Positions 8,610-18,699 of a DNA stretch of 64,000 nt are shown here, piece after piece. The DNA is from Thiomicrorhabdus xiamenensis (GTDB lineage Bacteria > Pseudomonadota > Gammaproteobacteria > Thiomicrospirales > Thiomicrospiraceae). The stretch is taken from the NCBI RefSeq assembly GCF_013282625.1, contig NZ_CP054020.1, positions 2,480,001-2,544,000 on the forward strand, in the 5' to 3' direction. The position numbers and the translations under genes are program-made. Each line of letters begins with the position of its first letter. Position 1 is the first letter of the stretch. Below the pieces are notes generated by a model. That model worked only from the letters and a program-made list of their open reading frames with translations, was not told the origin of the DNA and did not search any database.

Positions 8610-9479
8610 CTAAGTAGAAAAATACGGACTCTGCTGATGTCTTTCACAGGCAAGCAGCGTATTCTCCAGCAGCGTTGCAATGGTCATAGGACCGACACCA
8701 CCGGGAACCGGCGTGACGAAGTCAGCGATCTTCATCGCTTCCTTATCAACGTCCCCGGTCAAAGAGCCGTCTTCCAAACGGTTGATACCGACATCAAGCA
8801 CGATGCAGCCCGGCTTGAGCCATTGCGCCGGAATGAAATTCGGCTTTCCGACCGCCACTACCAGAATATCGGCCATGGAAACATGCGTTTGCAGATCAGC
8901 GGTAAAACGGTGGCAGACCGTCGTAGTCGCCCCCGCCAGAAGCAATTCCAGCGACATAGGCCGACCGACAATATTCGACGCTCCGACGATCACTGCATGC
9001 TTGCCCTTGGCCGACAAACCGTAATGCTTTAAAAGCGTCATACAACCGTAAGGTGTACAAGGGCGTAAAGTCGGCATCCGTACCGTCAAACGCCCGATAT
9101 TGTATGGGTGAAAACCGTCAACATCCTTATCCGGATGAATCGATTCAATCACCGTTTCGGCTTCGATATGCGCCGGCAGCGGCAGCTGAACCAGAATTCC
9201 GTCAATCGAATGGTCTTCGTTCAGCTCTTTGATCAGGGCCAGCAGTTCTCCCTGCGTCGTGGTCTCCGGCCAGTGCCAAGACTTGGAAACGAACCCGACT
9301 TCCTCGCAGGCGCGTTTCTTGTTATTGACGTACACCGAAGACGCCGGATCGTCGCCGATCAGAATCACCGCCAGACCGGGAGCACGAAGCCCTTGTGACA
9401 AGCGCTCGTCCACCTGGCTTTTGATTTTCTGCCGGACGGCCTTAGAGACCGTCTTACCATCAATGATTTGCGCACTCAT
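8610..9479 (-). CDS. folD: methylenetetrahydrofolate dehydrogenase / methenyltetrahydrofolate cyclohydrolase
   Basis: 289 residues, full length, with FolD signatures: [14 protein letters not shown]-type (here [20 protein letters not shown]), QLPLPAH and the NADP-site block [11 protein letters not shown] plus [10 protein letters not shown] near the C-terminus. It converts 5,10-methylene-THF to 10-formyl-THF. It starts 6 bases after mgsC and is the last gene before a terminator. Here it should take up the methylene-THF made by the N-methylglutamate dehydrogenase and hand formyl-THF to PurU at the head of the operon. Confidence 0.95.
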   Translation of the reverse strand: MSAQIIDGKTVSKAVRQKIKSQVDERLSQGLRAPGLAVILIGDDPASSVYVNNKKRACEEVGFVSKSWHWPETTTQGELLALIKELNEDHSIDGILVQLPLPAHIEAETVIESIHPDKDVDGFHPYNIGRLTVRMPTLRPCTPYGCMTLLKHYGLSAKGKHAVIVGASNIVGRPMSLELLLAGATTTVCHRFTADLQTHVSMADILVVAVGKPNFIPAQWLKPGCIVLDVGINRLEDGSLTGDVDKEAMKIADFVTPVPGGVGPMTIATLLENTLLACERHQQSPYFST

Positions 9480-9485
9480 GACGGC

Positions 9486-10805
9486 TTAGAACTCCTTACC
9501 CGGAATCCAATTGGTTCCGGCCAGAGGCACACCTGCCATTGCCGCCGCTTCTACATTCAAAGCAACCAGATCTTCCGGCTCCAGATTATGCAGATGCGAT
9601 TTCCCGCAGGCACGCGCCAGAGTCTGCGCTTCCAGCGTCAACACATTCAGGTAATTGGCCAAACGACGACCTGCATCGACCGGATCCAAACGCGATGCCA
9701 GATCCTGATCCTGAGTGGAGATCCCTGCCGGACACTTGCCTTCGTGGTAATCGTCATAGAACCCGGCGGCCGAACCGATCTTCTGATACTCTTCATCCCA
9801 TTTCGGGTGGTTACAGCCCAGCGCCACCAATGCTGCCGTTCCGATCGCTACCGCATCGGCACCCAGCGCCATACATTTAGCGACATCGGCCCCACTGCGA
9901 ATACCGCCGGAAACAATCAACTGAACCTTGCGGTGCATGCCCATCTCCTGCAGCGCGCGAACCGCCTGCGGAATTGCCGCCATGGTCGGAATTCCGACGT
10001 GTTCGATAAAGACGTCCTGAGTCGCCGCCGTACCGCCCTGCATACCGTCCACGACGATCACATCGGCACCGGCTTTCACCGCCAGTTTGACATCGTAATA
10101 GGTACGCGTCGCACCGACCTTGATATAGATCGGCACTTGCCAATCGGTAATCTCGCGCAGTTCCTGAATTTTGATCGCCAGATCATCCGGGCCGGTCCAG
10201 TCAGGGTGACGACAGGCACTACGCTGGTCAATTCCCTTCGGCAGGGTACGCATCTGGGCTACACGATCGGTGATTTTCTGTCCCAGAAGCATTCCGCCGC
10301 CACCCGGTTTCGCACCTTGCCCCAACACCACTTCGATGGCATCGGCTTTACGCAAATCGTCCGGGTTCATACCGTAACGCGAAGGCAGATACTGGTACAC
10401 CAGCGTTTTCGAGTTCTGGCGCTCTTCCGGCGTCATCCCGCCGTCACCGGTGGTGGTCGAAGTACCGGCAATGTTCGCGCCGCGCCCCAAGGCCTCTTTG
10501 GCATTGGCTGAAAGTGCACCGAAACTCATCCCGGCAATGGTGACTACCGTATCCAGTTTGATCGGCTTTTTCGCGAAGCGGGTTCCCAGCGTCACGTCCG
10601 TCCCGCATTTTTCGCGATACCCTTCCAGCGGATAACGGGACATACTCGCACCTAAGAAAAGCAGGTCGTCAAAATGCGGCACTTTACGCTTGGCACCGAA
10701 ACCGCGGATATCATAAATCCCGGTATCCGCTGCACGTTGAATTTCATGAATCACATCGCGACTAAATGTAGCCGACTCGATTAATCCTGGTTTTTCCATT
10801 GTCAT
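9486..10805 (-). CDS. mgsC: N-methylglutamate synthase subunit C (GltB FMN-domain-like)
   Basis: 439 residues related to the FMN/iron-sulphur domain of the glutamate synthase large subunit (also called GlxD-like). It has PGGGGMLLGQKI and DVIVVDGMQGGTAATQ, with the flavin site GGIRSGADVAK. I chose ATG 10805 because AAGGAG lies 7 bases upstream; the longer frame runs into mgsB on another frame and is spurious. With MgsA and MgsB it makes N-methylglutamate from gamma-glutamylmethylamide (or methylamine) and 2-oxoglutarate. Confidence 0.9.
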   Translation of the reverse strand: MTMEKPGLIESATFSRDVIHEIQRAADTGIYDIRGFGAKRKVPHFDDLLFLGASMSRYPLEGYREKCGTDVTLGTRFAKKPIKLDTVVTIAGMSFGALSANAKEALGRGANIAGTSTTTGDGGMTPEERQNSKTLVYQYLPSRYGMNPDDLRKADAIEVVLGQGAKPGGGGMLLGQKITDRVAQMRTLPKGIDQRSACRHPDWTGPDDLAIKIQELREITDWQVPIYIKVGATRTYYDVKLAVKAGADVIVVDGMQGGTAATQDVFIEHVGIPTMAAIPQAVRALQEMGMHRKVQLIVSGGIRSGADVAKCMALGADAVAIGTAALVALGCNHPKWDEEYQKIGSAAGFYDDYHEGKCPAGISTQDQDLASRLDPVDAGRRLANYLNVLTLEAQTLARACGKSHLHNLEPEDLVALNVEAAAMAGVPLAGTNWIPGKEF

Positions 10806-10836
10806 AACAGACTCCTTAATTCTTGATCGGCTAAAT

Positions 10837-11514
10837 TTAGTAAGCAGAAGTATTGTCGACTTTAAAGTTGTACAGCTGTCTTCCGGAACCGTAACGGGTA
10901 AAGTCTTCAGGGTTATCGTCACAGCCCGCTTCTTTGAGCAAAGCGGACAACTCTTCAAGGTGCTCCGAACGCATCTCTTTCTGGATACAGTCCGCGCCCA
11001 GAGATTCCACCTTGCCTTTGACATACAGGTGAGCTTCATACAGAGAGTCGCCCAGGGCTTCACCGGCATCGCCGCAAACGACCAGACAACCCGACTGGCC
11101 CATAAACGCACTCATGTGACCGACCGAACCTTTAACGACGATATTGACGCCTTTCATCGAGATACCGCAGCGCGCCGCCGCATCGCCGTCCACGACCAGC
11201 AATCCGCCGTGCGCCGTGGCTGCCGCCGACTGGCTGGCATTACCTTTGACATGTACCTTGCCGGACATCATGTTTTCAGCCACCCCTTGACCGGCATTGC
11301 CGTTGACAATGATTTCCGCTTCTTTATTCATTCCTGCGCAGTAATAACCGGCATGACCGTTCAGAGTGATCTTGACCGGATGATCCATCCCGACCGCAAG
11401 GTTGTGGTCACCGCTGATACCGTTAATCTCGACTTCCGCCTGCTTATCCTTAGGCAAATCGTGCAAAGCCTGATTCACCTCACGGACCGTTTGTGTTTTT
11501 AAATCAAATTTCAT
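10837..11514 (-). CDS. mgsB: N-methylglutamate synthase subunit B (GltB C-terminal GXGXG-domain-like)
   Basis: 225 residues made of repeated right-handed beta-helix turns with regularly spaced glycines (NGNAGQGVAEN, KGNASQSAAAT, DGDAAARCG, KGSVGHMSAFMG, CGDAGEALGDS). This is the hallmark of the glutamate synthase alpha-subunit C-terminal domain, here a separate polypeptide as in GlxC/MgsB proteins. It is structural rather than catalytic and joins the amidotransferase and synthase subunits. It lies between mgsA and mgsC with short gaps. Confidence 0.9.
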   Translation of the reverse strand: MKFDLKTQTVREVNQALHDLPKDKQAEVEINGISGDHNLAVGMDHPVKITLNGHAGYYCAGMNKEAEIIVNGNAGQGVAENMMSGKVHVKGNASQSAAATAHGGLLVVDGDAAARCGISMKGVNIVVKGSVGHMSAFMGQSGCLVVCGDAGEALGDSLYEAHLYVKGKVESLGADCIQKEMRSEHLEELSALLKEAGCDDNPEDFTRYGSGRQLYNFKVDNTSAY

Positions 11515-11552
11515 GGCAAATCCTTTCTATTTCGCTGCTCTGTCTTTCACAC

Positions 11553-12452
11553 TTAACCTTTACCCCAGAAATAAACTTTTCCCGGATCCGGTTCCCACAA
11601 CTTGGCATTTTCGATGCCCGGCAGGGTCGACAGTGCGTGGTATTCCGAGGCCATAGCGACATAATCCTCTGTCTCCGCCATAACCGCAGGCTTACAGGCA
11701 ATCGGATCGCGCACGACTGCAAAGCCGTCTTTGGTTCCCACCGTAAAAGTAAAAAAGCCGTCAAGATCTTCAATCGCGCCTTCCAGCGCTTCCTGAACGC
11801 TTGCCCCCTGACGCAGACGCCAGGTCAGGTAACCGGCCGCCACTTCGGAATCGTTTTCCGTTTCGAACTGAATCCCTTCTTTCTGAAGTTCTTCACGCAA
11901 ACGGTTATGGTTAGAAAGCGAACCGTTATGCACCAGACACAGATCCATTCCGGTCGAGAATGGGTGCGACCCTTCCATGGTGACGCCACTTTCGGTCGCC
12001 ATACGGGTGTGACCGACAATATGCGAACCTTTCATGCCGGACAGCGTAAAACGCTCGGCGATCTGTTCGGGCAAACCGACTTCTTTAAGGATTTCGATAG
12101 AACGCCCGACGCTCATAATGCGAATGCTCGGATCAAACTCCGCGATGGTTTCACGAACCGATGTCTCATCCGCTTTGAGTTTCAGTACCGCGGCATTGGC
12201 GTTATGCATGACTGAAACATCCGTCTTGAACTCCTCTTCCAGCTTCTCGGCCAGAATATGCCAGGGATAATGCTCATCTTCATGCTGAAGCGTCAGCTTG
12301 ATCATGTCCTCGGAAACTTCATCGCCGTAAATAGCAAAGCCGGCACTGTCCGGACCGCGTCCGGTCATAGCGATCAGCATCGGCTCGAACAGTTTCCCGA
12401 GCTGGCTCTCCAGTGCGCTATTTTTTAAATACAACCCTACAATTCCACACAT
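11553..12452 (-). CDS. mgsA: N-methylglutamate synthase subunit A (class-II glutamine amidotransferase)
   Basis: 299 residues starting MCGIVGLYLK, with Cys2 as the N-terminal nucleophile of class-II (PurF-type) amidotransferases after Met removal. GHTRMATESGVTMEGSHPF and LVHNGSLSNHN are conserved active-site blocks. In the Mgs complex this subunit is thought to release methylamine from gamma-glutamylmethylamide for the FMN subunit. It follows gmaS by 12 bases. Confidence 0.9.
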   Translation of the reverse strand: MCGIVGLYLKNSALESQLGKLFEPMLIAMTGRGPDSAGFAIYGDEVSEDMIKLTLQHEDEHYPWHILAEKLEEEFKTDVSVMHNANAAVLKLKADETSVRETIAEFDPSIRIMSVGRSIEILKEVGLPEQIAERFTLSGMKGSHIVGHTRMATESGVTMEGSHPFSTGMDLCLVHNGSLSNHNRLREELQKEGIQFETENDSEVAAGYLTWRLRQGASVQEALEGAIEDLDGFFTFTVGTKDGFAVVRDPIACKPAVMAETEDYVAMASEYHALSTLPGIENAKLWEPDPGKVYFWGKG

Positions 12453-12464
12453 GAGCCTTCTCCT

Positions 12465-13799
12465 TTAAAAATACTCTGCATATCGGTTTAACTCCCAATC
12501 AGACACGTGACGCTGGTACTCGACCCACTCCATGCGTTTGATATCGATAAACTCTTTCAAAAAATTACTGCCAAACTGCTCTTCAAACAGCGGATCTTTT
12601 TCCAATTCGTCCAAAGCTTCGGACAGAGACTGCGGCAAGGTATCAATGCCTCGCGCCTTGATCTCTTCAAGCGACAGACCGTAATGGTTGATATTGTGCG
12701 GCTCGCCCGGATCCAGCTTGTTGGCGACACCATCCAGACCGGCGGCGATAATCGCAGCCGTCACCAGATAAGGGTTCGAACCAGTATCGGGCAGACGGAA
12801 TTCCAAACGTCCATAAGGAATGCGGATCATCGCCGAGCGGTTGTTATCTCCATAACTGATAAATGCCGGCGCCCAGGTGGCTCCGGACAGAGAGCGTCCG
12901 ACCACCAGACGCTTGTAAGAATTCACGGTCGGCGCAGCAAAGGCGCACAAGGCTTTGGCATGATGCATCAGGCCGCCGAGGAAGTGATAGGCCAACTCCG
13001 ACAATCCCAGATTGTTGCTATCGGACTCGTCTTTGAACAGGTTATTTCCGGCATCATCGGTAATCGACAAATGGAAGTGAAAGCCGTTTCCGGTACGGTT
13101 GGCGTTCGGCTTCGGCATAAACGAACAGATCATGCCCATCTCGTTGGCAATCTCGCTTCCGGCCATGCGCACGAACGTAATGCGATCTGCCGAAGTCTTG
13201 GCATCCGAATAGGTATAGTTGATTTCAAACTGACCGTTGGCATCTTCATGGTCGATCTGATAGACATCAAAGCCAACCTGCTGTAGAGAATCGACAAACT
13301 TTTCCAAAAACGCTCTGGAGCGCGATAGCCCTTTGTAGTCGTAACATGGCTTGTCCAGAATATCGCTCTCATCATGCGGAACCAGATGGCCTTTTTCATT
13401 GCGACGCAGCAGACTGAACTCCGGTTCGATCCCGGTATTGAGCGTCCAGCCTTTCTCGGATAAGCGCTCGATCTGTTTCAGCATGATATGACGGGTGTCG
13501 TATTCGTAAGGCGCTTCATTGACATAGCCGGTACAAGCGACGCGGGCATAACCGGGTTGCCAGGGAATAATGCTTAAAGTACTCAAATCGGCTTTGGCCA
13601 TATAATCCGCATCATGCGGTTCCATCCCCATGCCCCAGACGGCAAACCCGGCAAATCCGGCACCGTCTTCAACAATGGATTCCAGACAGCTTGCGGGTAC
13701 CGACTTGGTCTTTGCGACCCCGTGAATATCGACAAACTGCGCCAGAATGAATTTGATCTGGTTTTCTTCGAGAAATTTCTTAGCTTCTTCTATCGTCAT
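12465..13799 (-). CDS. gmaS: gamma-glutamylmethylamide synthetase (glutamine-synthetase-like, GlnT type)
   Basis: 444 residues with glutamine-synthetase fold motifs ([52 protein letters not shown]). GmaS ligates methylamine to glutamate with ATP. It resembles GlnA, but its place between mgdD and mgsA makes gamma-glutamylmethylamide synthetase the better call. Its start overlaps the end of mgdD by 20 bases, implying translational coupling. It could not be told from a type-III/GlnT glutamine synthetase on sequence alone. Confidence 0.88.
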   Translation of the reverse strand: MTIEEAKKFLEENQIKFILAQFVDIHGVAKTKSVPASCLESIVEDGAGFAGFAVWGMGMEPHDADYMAKADLSTLSIIPWQPGYARVACTGYVNEAPYEYDTRHIMLKQIERLSEKGWTLNTGIEPEFSLLRRNEKGHLVPHDESDILDKPCYDYKGLSRSRAFLEKFVDSLQQVGFDVYQIDHEDANGQFEINYTYSDAKTSADRITFVRMAGSEIANEMGMICSFMPKPNANRTGNGFHFHLSITDDAGNNLFKDESDSNNLGLSELAYHFLGGLMHHAKALCAFAAPTVNSYKRLVVGRSLSGATWAPAFISYGDNNRSAMIRIPYGRLEFRLPDTGSNPYLVTAAIIAAGLDGVANKLDPGEPHNINHYGLSLEEIKARGIDTLPQSLSEALDELEKDPLFEEQFGSNFLKEFIDIKRMEWVEYQRHVSDWELNRYAEYF

Positions 13800-14286
13800 T
13801 TTCGAGCTCCGTTTTTAGAAAAGGCGACTTTTCTATTTGCTTAATTAAAGTTTCCTGAAAGTAGTGCCCATAGGTCGGGTCACATCCTAAAATGAGCGGT
13901 TTATCGGATTCTGGAATCAGTAACCAGGCCGATATACCGGCAATCGATACCATCAGGAAATCCCCCGGCCGACATTGACGAAAGTCGTAAATACAGACTT
14001 CAGACAGCAACGCTTTCCAGTTTCCCGACAATTCAAACGCAGCATCTCCTCTTGGAAATGCATATTGATTTTTTTCCTCCGCAAGCTCTACGGATGGCTC
14101 TACACTGACATACAGCTCGTCAGCACCCAGCTTGGCGACAAATTGCCCATCGCCCAACTGGCGATACTGGAAAATCTCCAGTGAGTCCGCGCCGAACGAC
14201 GCCAAAATTTCATTCACGCCCTCTCCGCGAAGATGCAGCAAATTCGCCAGGCTCTTCGGTGCCAGTTGTACAACTTGATTCGTCAT
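13780..14286 (-). CDS. mgdD: N-methylglutamate dehydrogenase subunit D (sarcosine oxidase gamma-like)
   Basis: 168 residues, a SoxG/gamma-subunit-like protein of the T-protein-related fold; it ends in a charged tail (ELENDDRRS). Assigned by its position: it overlaps mgdC by 4 bases (ATGA) and gmaS by 20. It has no catalytic motif and probably stabilises the heterotetramer. Sequence similarity in this subunit is low across the family, so the call rests mainly on context. Confidence 0.85.
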   Translation of the reverse strand: MTNQVVQLAPKSLANLLHLRGEGVNEILASFGADSLEIFQYRQLGDGQFVAKLGADELYVSVEPSVELAEEKNQYAFPRGDAAFELSGNWKALLSEVCIYDFRQCRPGDFLMVSIAGISAWLLIPESDKPLILGCDPTYGHYFQETLIKQIEKSPFLKTELENDDRRS

Positions 14287-17168
14287 GCAGCCTCTCCTTC
14301 CTTCGATTCATCCGGCTTCTGCAGCAATCCCTGCGGATCGTAAAACGGGGTCTTGATGACCTTGGCATCAACAAAACGACCGTCGGTCAATTTAATCTTC
14401 AACACCTGATTCTCTTCCGAGAAGGCCGTCTCGACCATTGCTAGACCGATGACCTTGTTCAGGGTTGCACTGCGGCCGATACTAGTGACTCGACCGATCA
14501 TTTCGCCGTTTTCTATCAGCAGATTCGATTCAAGCGGCATATCCTTTTTCGATTGTGAAAGCAGTTCAAAACCGACCAGAGTCCGGCTCTGCAGGGTTTT
14601 CAGCTTCACCAGGCTGGGCTTGCCGAGGAAATACGGTTTTTTGAGATGAACCGACCACGGCATATTCGCTTCGAACGGATTGGTCAGACCGTCGGTATCC
14701 TGTCCGACAATAATGTGCCCCTTCTCCAGACGCAGCAGACGTTGCGCTTCCACGCCGAACGGCTGGATACCGTAATCGCTGCCGATCTCCATAATCGACT
14801 CCCAGATTTTCAGTGCCGACTGCGAATCGGTATGAATTTCATAACCCAACTCGCCGACAAACCCGACACGGATCAAGGTCGCCTCAACGCCGCACACCTG
14901 CGCACGACGCATCGCCAGATACGGAAAGCCTTCGTTCGATAAATCCAGGTCCGTCAGCTGAGACAGAATTTTGCGACTGTTCGGCCCGGCAAGGTTCATG
15001 GCGCCGATTTGCCCGGTACGATTGAGCACGGTCACTTTCAAGCCCCACTCGATAACCTTCTTCTGGATCAGGCGATAGGCCGAATCGGAAGTGGACGTCG
15101 TGGTAGTGACATAGAAATGTTCCTCGGAATAGCGCACCGCAACACCGTCGTCGATCACCACACCGGTCTCGTCGACCATCAATGCATAGCGACTGGCGCC
15201 GACATTCATATTCGACATGCGCATGGTATACAGGCGATCCATCAACTCGCCGGCATCGCGGCCGAAGACTTCGAGCTTGCCGAGCGTAGACACATCGATC
15301 AGCCCGACGGAATTTCTTACTGCCGACACTTCCGCGGCAATCGAAGCTTCCCGCGTCTCTGCCGTCGGATAATATTCCGGTCGCAGCCAGCTTCCGGCTT
15401 CCATGAAACAGGCATTGCGCTGCTGATGAAAAGAGTGCATCGGCGTCAAACGCTCCGGACGAAAACGCATTCCCGCCAGATGCGATACCGGCGTCGGATG
15501 GAACATCGGTCTGGCGGTAGTTGAACCGGTTTGATCAATGGTTTTTCCGGTCATTTTCGCCAGAATACGGATTCCGTTCATATTGCTGTGTTTGCCCTGA
15601 CTCGGCCCCATGCCGATGGTCGAGAAACGCTTCATCAGTTCAATATTGTCAAACCCCTGCGCGATGGCACCTTTCAGATCCTTGACCTGAATATCCTCAT
15701 CGAAGTCGACAAACTCTTTGCCTTTCGGATGCGGCCAGATCGGATAAGGGTTGGAGTGCGCCGACTTGGCGGTATAGTCAACAGGCGCAATCGCCACCTT
15801 GCCCAACACCGTCTGCGCGGCCGCGGTTCCCGCCTGTTCACCGTCTTTGATGCGATCCTCAATCTCGAACACCCCGTTAATGCGTCCGCAGGCAAAAACG
15901 CCCTCTGGCAATTCAACCGGAAGCAGCTGCTCAACCGTATAGTTGTAGCTGAACTTGGCTCCCGCCTGATAAAGCGGCGCTCCGGCAGGTGCCCAACCGA
16001 CACTCATCAGCAAACCGTCACACGGCAGATGATGTTGCACACCACTGACTTCGAAAGTGACGCCTTGCAGCTGCTTGCGCCCTGTCGCTTCAACAATCAC
16101 GGCATTCTCAAACACCGGGATTCCTGCACTCTTAACCTGAGAAACCCATTCGCCGACGGTTTTCCCGGTATCCAGAATCGCTTTCACAACCAGGCCGTTT
16201 TTATGCAGATCCAATGCGGCACGATACCCCTCTGGATTGCTCGTCAGAATGACCGCCTCTTTACAGGGCGCCACCGCATAACGCGCCATTAAACGTTGCG
16301 CCGCCGAAGCGTTCATCACCCCCGGAAGGTCGTTATTACGAAACACCGCTGGCTGCTCGAACACACCGCTGGCGACGACAACCGCTTGTGCCGATAGCTT
16401 AATCAGTCCGTCCGGCGTATTGATCCCCAACCAGTGGTCGCCGTAATAGCCGGCTGCATAGGACGACGTAATAACCTGAATATTCGGCATGGACTCAACG
16501 GTTTCTTTCAAATACTTACGATTGAGTTGCTGGCTGTCGTCATTCACATACTGATAATCCAGTGAACCGCCTATATAGGGGTTCTCGTCAACCAGGCAGA
16601 CATCCACGCCCTGTTTGGCTGCCGCGATCGCCGCCGCCATACCCGAAGGACCGGCACCGATGACCACCACATCGCAATGCAGGTAACGTTTGGGTTTACG
16701 CTCTTCGCTCCAATCGGTATCCACTTTGCCCAGACCGGCCATCTCCCTAATCAGTCGCTCCCATTTCGGGAACAGAAACTTCGGCGAATAAAATGCCCGG
16801 TAATAAAATCCGACCGGCAGGAATTTGCCGATCCACTCGACCAGCGCACCTTTGTCACTTGCCAGAGAGCCGAAGGTATTGACCGCGGTCAGCGACATAC
16901 CATCTTCAGCCGGAACAACATCGGCACGGACATTCGGACGATCATCCGCCTGCAACAGCGCATTGATGTCGTGATTCGCAAAACTCAACAGCCCACGGCG
17001 ACGGTGATATTTAAAACTGCGACCGACGACCTTGCTCCCTTGAGCCCAAAGCGCACTGCTGATGACATCTCCCTTAAAGCCGGAAACCGTTTGACCTTCA
17101 AACGTGAACGAAACGCTGGTTTTTCGATCGATCCATTCCAATGGCTGCGGTGCAAGTCTAAGCTTCAT
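14283..17168 (-). CDS. mgdC: N-methylglutamate dehydrogenase subunit C (sarcosine oxidase alpha-like)
   Basis: 961 residues. The N-terminal ~100 form a ferredoxin-like region with KYHRRRGLLS. An NAD/FAD Rossmann motif follows (VVVIGAGPSGMAAAIAAAKQG, about 170-190). The C-terminal ~380 residues are a GcvT-like folate-binding domain (NSVGLIDVSTLGKLEVFG onward). This subunit transfers the methyl-derived carbon to tetrahydrofolate, giving 5,10-methylene-THF. I chose ATG 17168 because of AGAGGGA just upstream; it overlaps the mgdB stop by 11 bases. Confidence 0.93.
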   Translation of the reverse strand: MKLRLAPQPLEWIDRKTSVSFTFEGQTVSGFKGDVISSALWAQGSKVVGRSFKYHRRRGLLSFANHDINALLQADDRPNVRADVVPAEDGMSLTAVNTFGSLASDKGALVEWIGKFLPVGFYYRAFYSPKFLFPKWERLIREMAGLGKVDTDWSEERKPKRYLHCDVVVIGAGPSGMAAAIAAAKQGVDVCLVDENPYIGGSLDYQYVNDDSQQLNRKYLKETVESMPNIQVITSSYAAGYYGDHWLGINTPDGLIKLSAQAVVVASGVFEQPAVFRNNDLPGVMNASAAQRLMARYAVAPCKEAVILTSNPEGYRAALDLHKNGLVVKAILDTGKTVGEWVSQVKSAGIPVFENAVIVEATGRKQLQGVTFEVSGVQHHLPCDGLLMSVGWAPAGAPLYQAGAKFSYNYTVEQLLPVELPEGVFACGRINGVFEIEDRIKDGEQAGTAAAQTVLGKVAIAPVDYTAKSAHSNPYPIWPHPKGKEFVDFDEDIQVKDLKGAIAQGFDNIELMKRFSTIGMGPSQGKHSNMNGIRILAKMTGKTIDQTGSTTARPMFHPTPVSHLAGMRFRPERLTPMHSFHQQRNACFMEAGSWLRPEYYPTAETREASIAAEVSAVRNSVGLIDVSTLGKLEVFGRDAGELMDRLYTMRMSNMNVGASRYALMVDETGVVIDDGVAVRYSEEHFYVTTTTSTSDSAYRLIQKKVIEWGLKVTVLNRTGQIGAMNLAGPNSRKILSQLTDLDLSNEGFPYLAMRRAQVCGVEATLIRVGFVGELGYEIHTDSQSALKIWESIMEIGSDYGIQPFGVEAQRLLRLEKGHIIVGQDTDGLTNPFEANMPWSVHLKKPYFLGKPSLVKLKTLQSRTLVGFELLSQSKKDMPLESNLLIENGEMIGRVTSIGRSATLNKVIGLAMVETAFSEENQVLKIKLTDGRFVDAKVIKTPFYDPQGLLQKPDESKEGEAA

Positions 17169-17427
17169 TTTCGATCCCTCTATTGGCAAATTCGACCCGG
17201 GTAATGCGGTCGGTCAAAGTGTTACGCTCAAACAAAAACCAGATGCCCGTCGGACGGTGATACCACCACTCTTTCAAAGTTTGCGGCGCGCCATTGCGGT
17301 AAAAAACATAATCCGTCCACGCCTTTTCCGAAACGCTTTCCTGATCCGGCTCTTTTTCCAGTCGGCCGCCGTAAGTGAACTCGCTCAGCGCTCGGCGCCC
17401 CAAACTCGGACAAGTAACAAATTTCAT
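17158..17427 (-). CDS. mgdB: N-methylglutamate dehydrogenase subunit B (sarcosine oxidase delta-like)
   Basis: 89 residues, typical of SoxD. It holds WYHRPTGIWFLFERNT and the RRALSEFTYGG block. In heterotetrameric sarcosine oxidases the delta subunit binds zinc through Cys/His near the N-terminus. Here only one Cys (CPSLGRR) is visible, as expected for the Mgd branch if metal binding is weak or lost. It overlaps mgdC by 11 bases and follows mgdA by 21. Confidence 0.9.
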   Translation of the reverse strand: MKFVTCPSLGRRALSEFTYGGRLEKEPDQESVSEKAWTDYVFYRNGAPQTLKEWWYHRPTGIWFLFERNTLTDRITRVEFANRGIENEA

Positions 17428-17448
17428 AACTCTTCTCCTGCGCTTCGC

Positions 17449-18690
17449 TCAGTGGCCGACCGAAGCCGCGCCTTTTTCGCCGACCAGTTTGAAGTCGGTG
17501 TAGCGCGACAGGCTGAACGGCTTAATGAGTTCGTGCGGCGTGTCGTTCGCCACGGTATACGCCATGGTTTTTCCGCTGATAGGCGTTGCTTTGAAACCCC
17601 AGGTTCCCCAGCCGGCATCAAGATAGAAGCCCTCTACATCGGTTTTACCCATGATCGGCGCAAAATCCGGCGTGATATCGCTCATCCCTGCCCACTGGCG
17701 CATAATTTTGAGACGGCTGGTAAACGGAAACAGGTCCATCATCTGATCGGTCAGACCTTCAACAAAGTCCAGTGTTGAACGTGTCGAGTGCAGCTCTGCC
17801 GGATCGACGGATGCCCCCATGACCAACTCGCCGCGCGAAGACTGGCTGACATAGACATGCAGGCTTCCAGACACCACAATCGTGTCCATAAAAGGCTTCA
17901 CCGGCTCAGTGACACAAGCCTGCAGAGGGAAAATCTCGATTGGCGTCTCAATCTCCAGCATCTCGGTAATTCTCGGCGTCGATCCCGCCACCATGGAAAT
18001 CACCTTCTTGGCTTCGACAAAGCCGCGATCGGTTTCCACCCCGACCACTTTCCCACCTTTGGTTTTAATATCCGTGACCCGGGTTTTCTGATGAATCTCG
18101 ACACCGCGCTGTTGCGCGCCCCGAGCATAGCCCCAAGCCACCGCATCATGACGGGCAACCGAGCCCGGAGCGTGGTACAGCGCGCCCATAACGGGATGCT
18201 GCCCGTTACAGCTCATATCCATATAGGGCACTTCTTTTTGAATGGTTTCGACATCGACCACCTCACTGTCAATTCCGTGATGCTTATTGACCTCGGCACG
18301 CCATCTCATGGTGCGCATCGCACTATCCGTGTGCGCCAAAGTGAAATGACCGCGCGTCGAATAAAAGATGTTTAAATCAAAGTCGTCGCTCAGATCTTCA
18401 AACAGTTTCAGACTCTCGTCGTAGAACTTCACCCCTTCCGACGTCAGGTAATTGGAGCGCACGATCGTCGTATTTCGACCGGTGTTTCCGCCGCCGATAT
18501 AGCCCTGCTCAAGCACCGCAACATTGGTGATACCGTGTTCTTTCGCAAGATAATAAGCACAGGCCATACCGTGGCCTCCGCCTCCGATAATGACCACGTC
18601 ATAGGCTTTTTTCAGCGGCTTTTCATCGGGGAAAAAACGCGGTTCGTCTTCGGATTTTTTCCATGCATATTTAAGTAATCTGAGCGGCAT
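17449..18690 (-). CDS. mgdA: N-methylglutamate dehydrogenase subunit A (sarcosine oxidase beta-like)
   Basis: 413 residues, a DAO/SoxB-type flavoprotein with the FAD motif VVIIGGGGHGMACAYYLA (about 32-49) and GWGTWGFKATPISGKTMA near the C-terminus. It oxidises N-methylglutamate to glutamate and a methylene unit. It follows purU by 9 bases and is the first of the four mgd genes in the order mgdA-B-C-D. A plain sarcosine oxidase is the alternative, but linkage to gmaS and mgsABC argues for Mgd. Confidence 0.93.
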   Translation of the reverse strand: MPLRLLKYAWKKSEDEPRFFPDEKPLKKAYDVVIIGGGGHGMACAYYLAKEHGITNVAVLEQGYIGGGNTGRNTTIVRSNYLTSEGVKFYDESLKLFEDLSDDFDLNIFYSTRGHFTLAHTDSAMRTMRWRAEVNKHHGIDSEVVDVETIQKEVPYMDMSCNGQHPVMGALYHAPGSVARHDAVAWGYARGAQQRGVEIHQKTRVTDIKTKGGKVVGVETDRGFVEAKKVISMVAGSTPRITEMLEIETPIEIFPLQACVTEPVKPFMDTIVVSGSLHVYVSQSSRGELVMGASVDPAELHSTRSTLDFVEGLTDQMMDLFPFTSRLKIMRQWAGMSDITPDFAPIMGKTDVEGFYLDAGWGTWGFKATPISGKTMAYTVANDTPHELIKPFSLSRYTDFKLVGEKGAASVGH

Positions 18691-18699
18691 TCCAGTCTC

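Noticed and set aside
9486-11111. Long frame extending mgsC upstream to 11111
   Set aside because: The extension overlaps mgsB on a different frame; the ribosome site at 10805 fixes the start.
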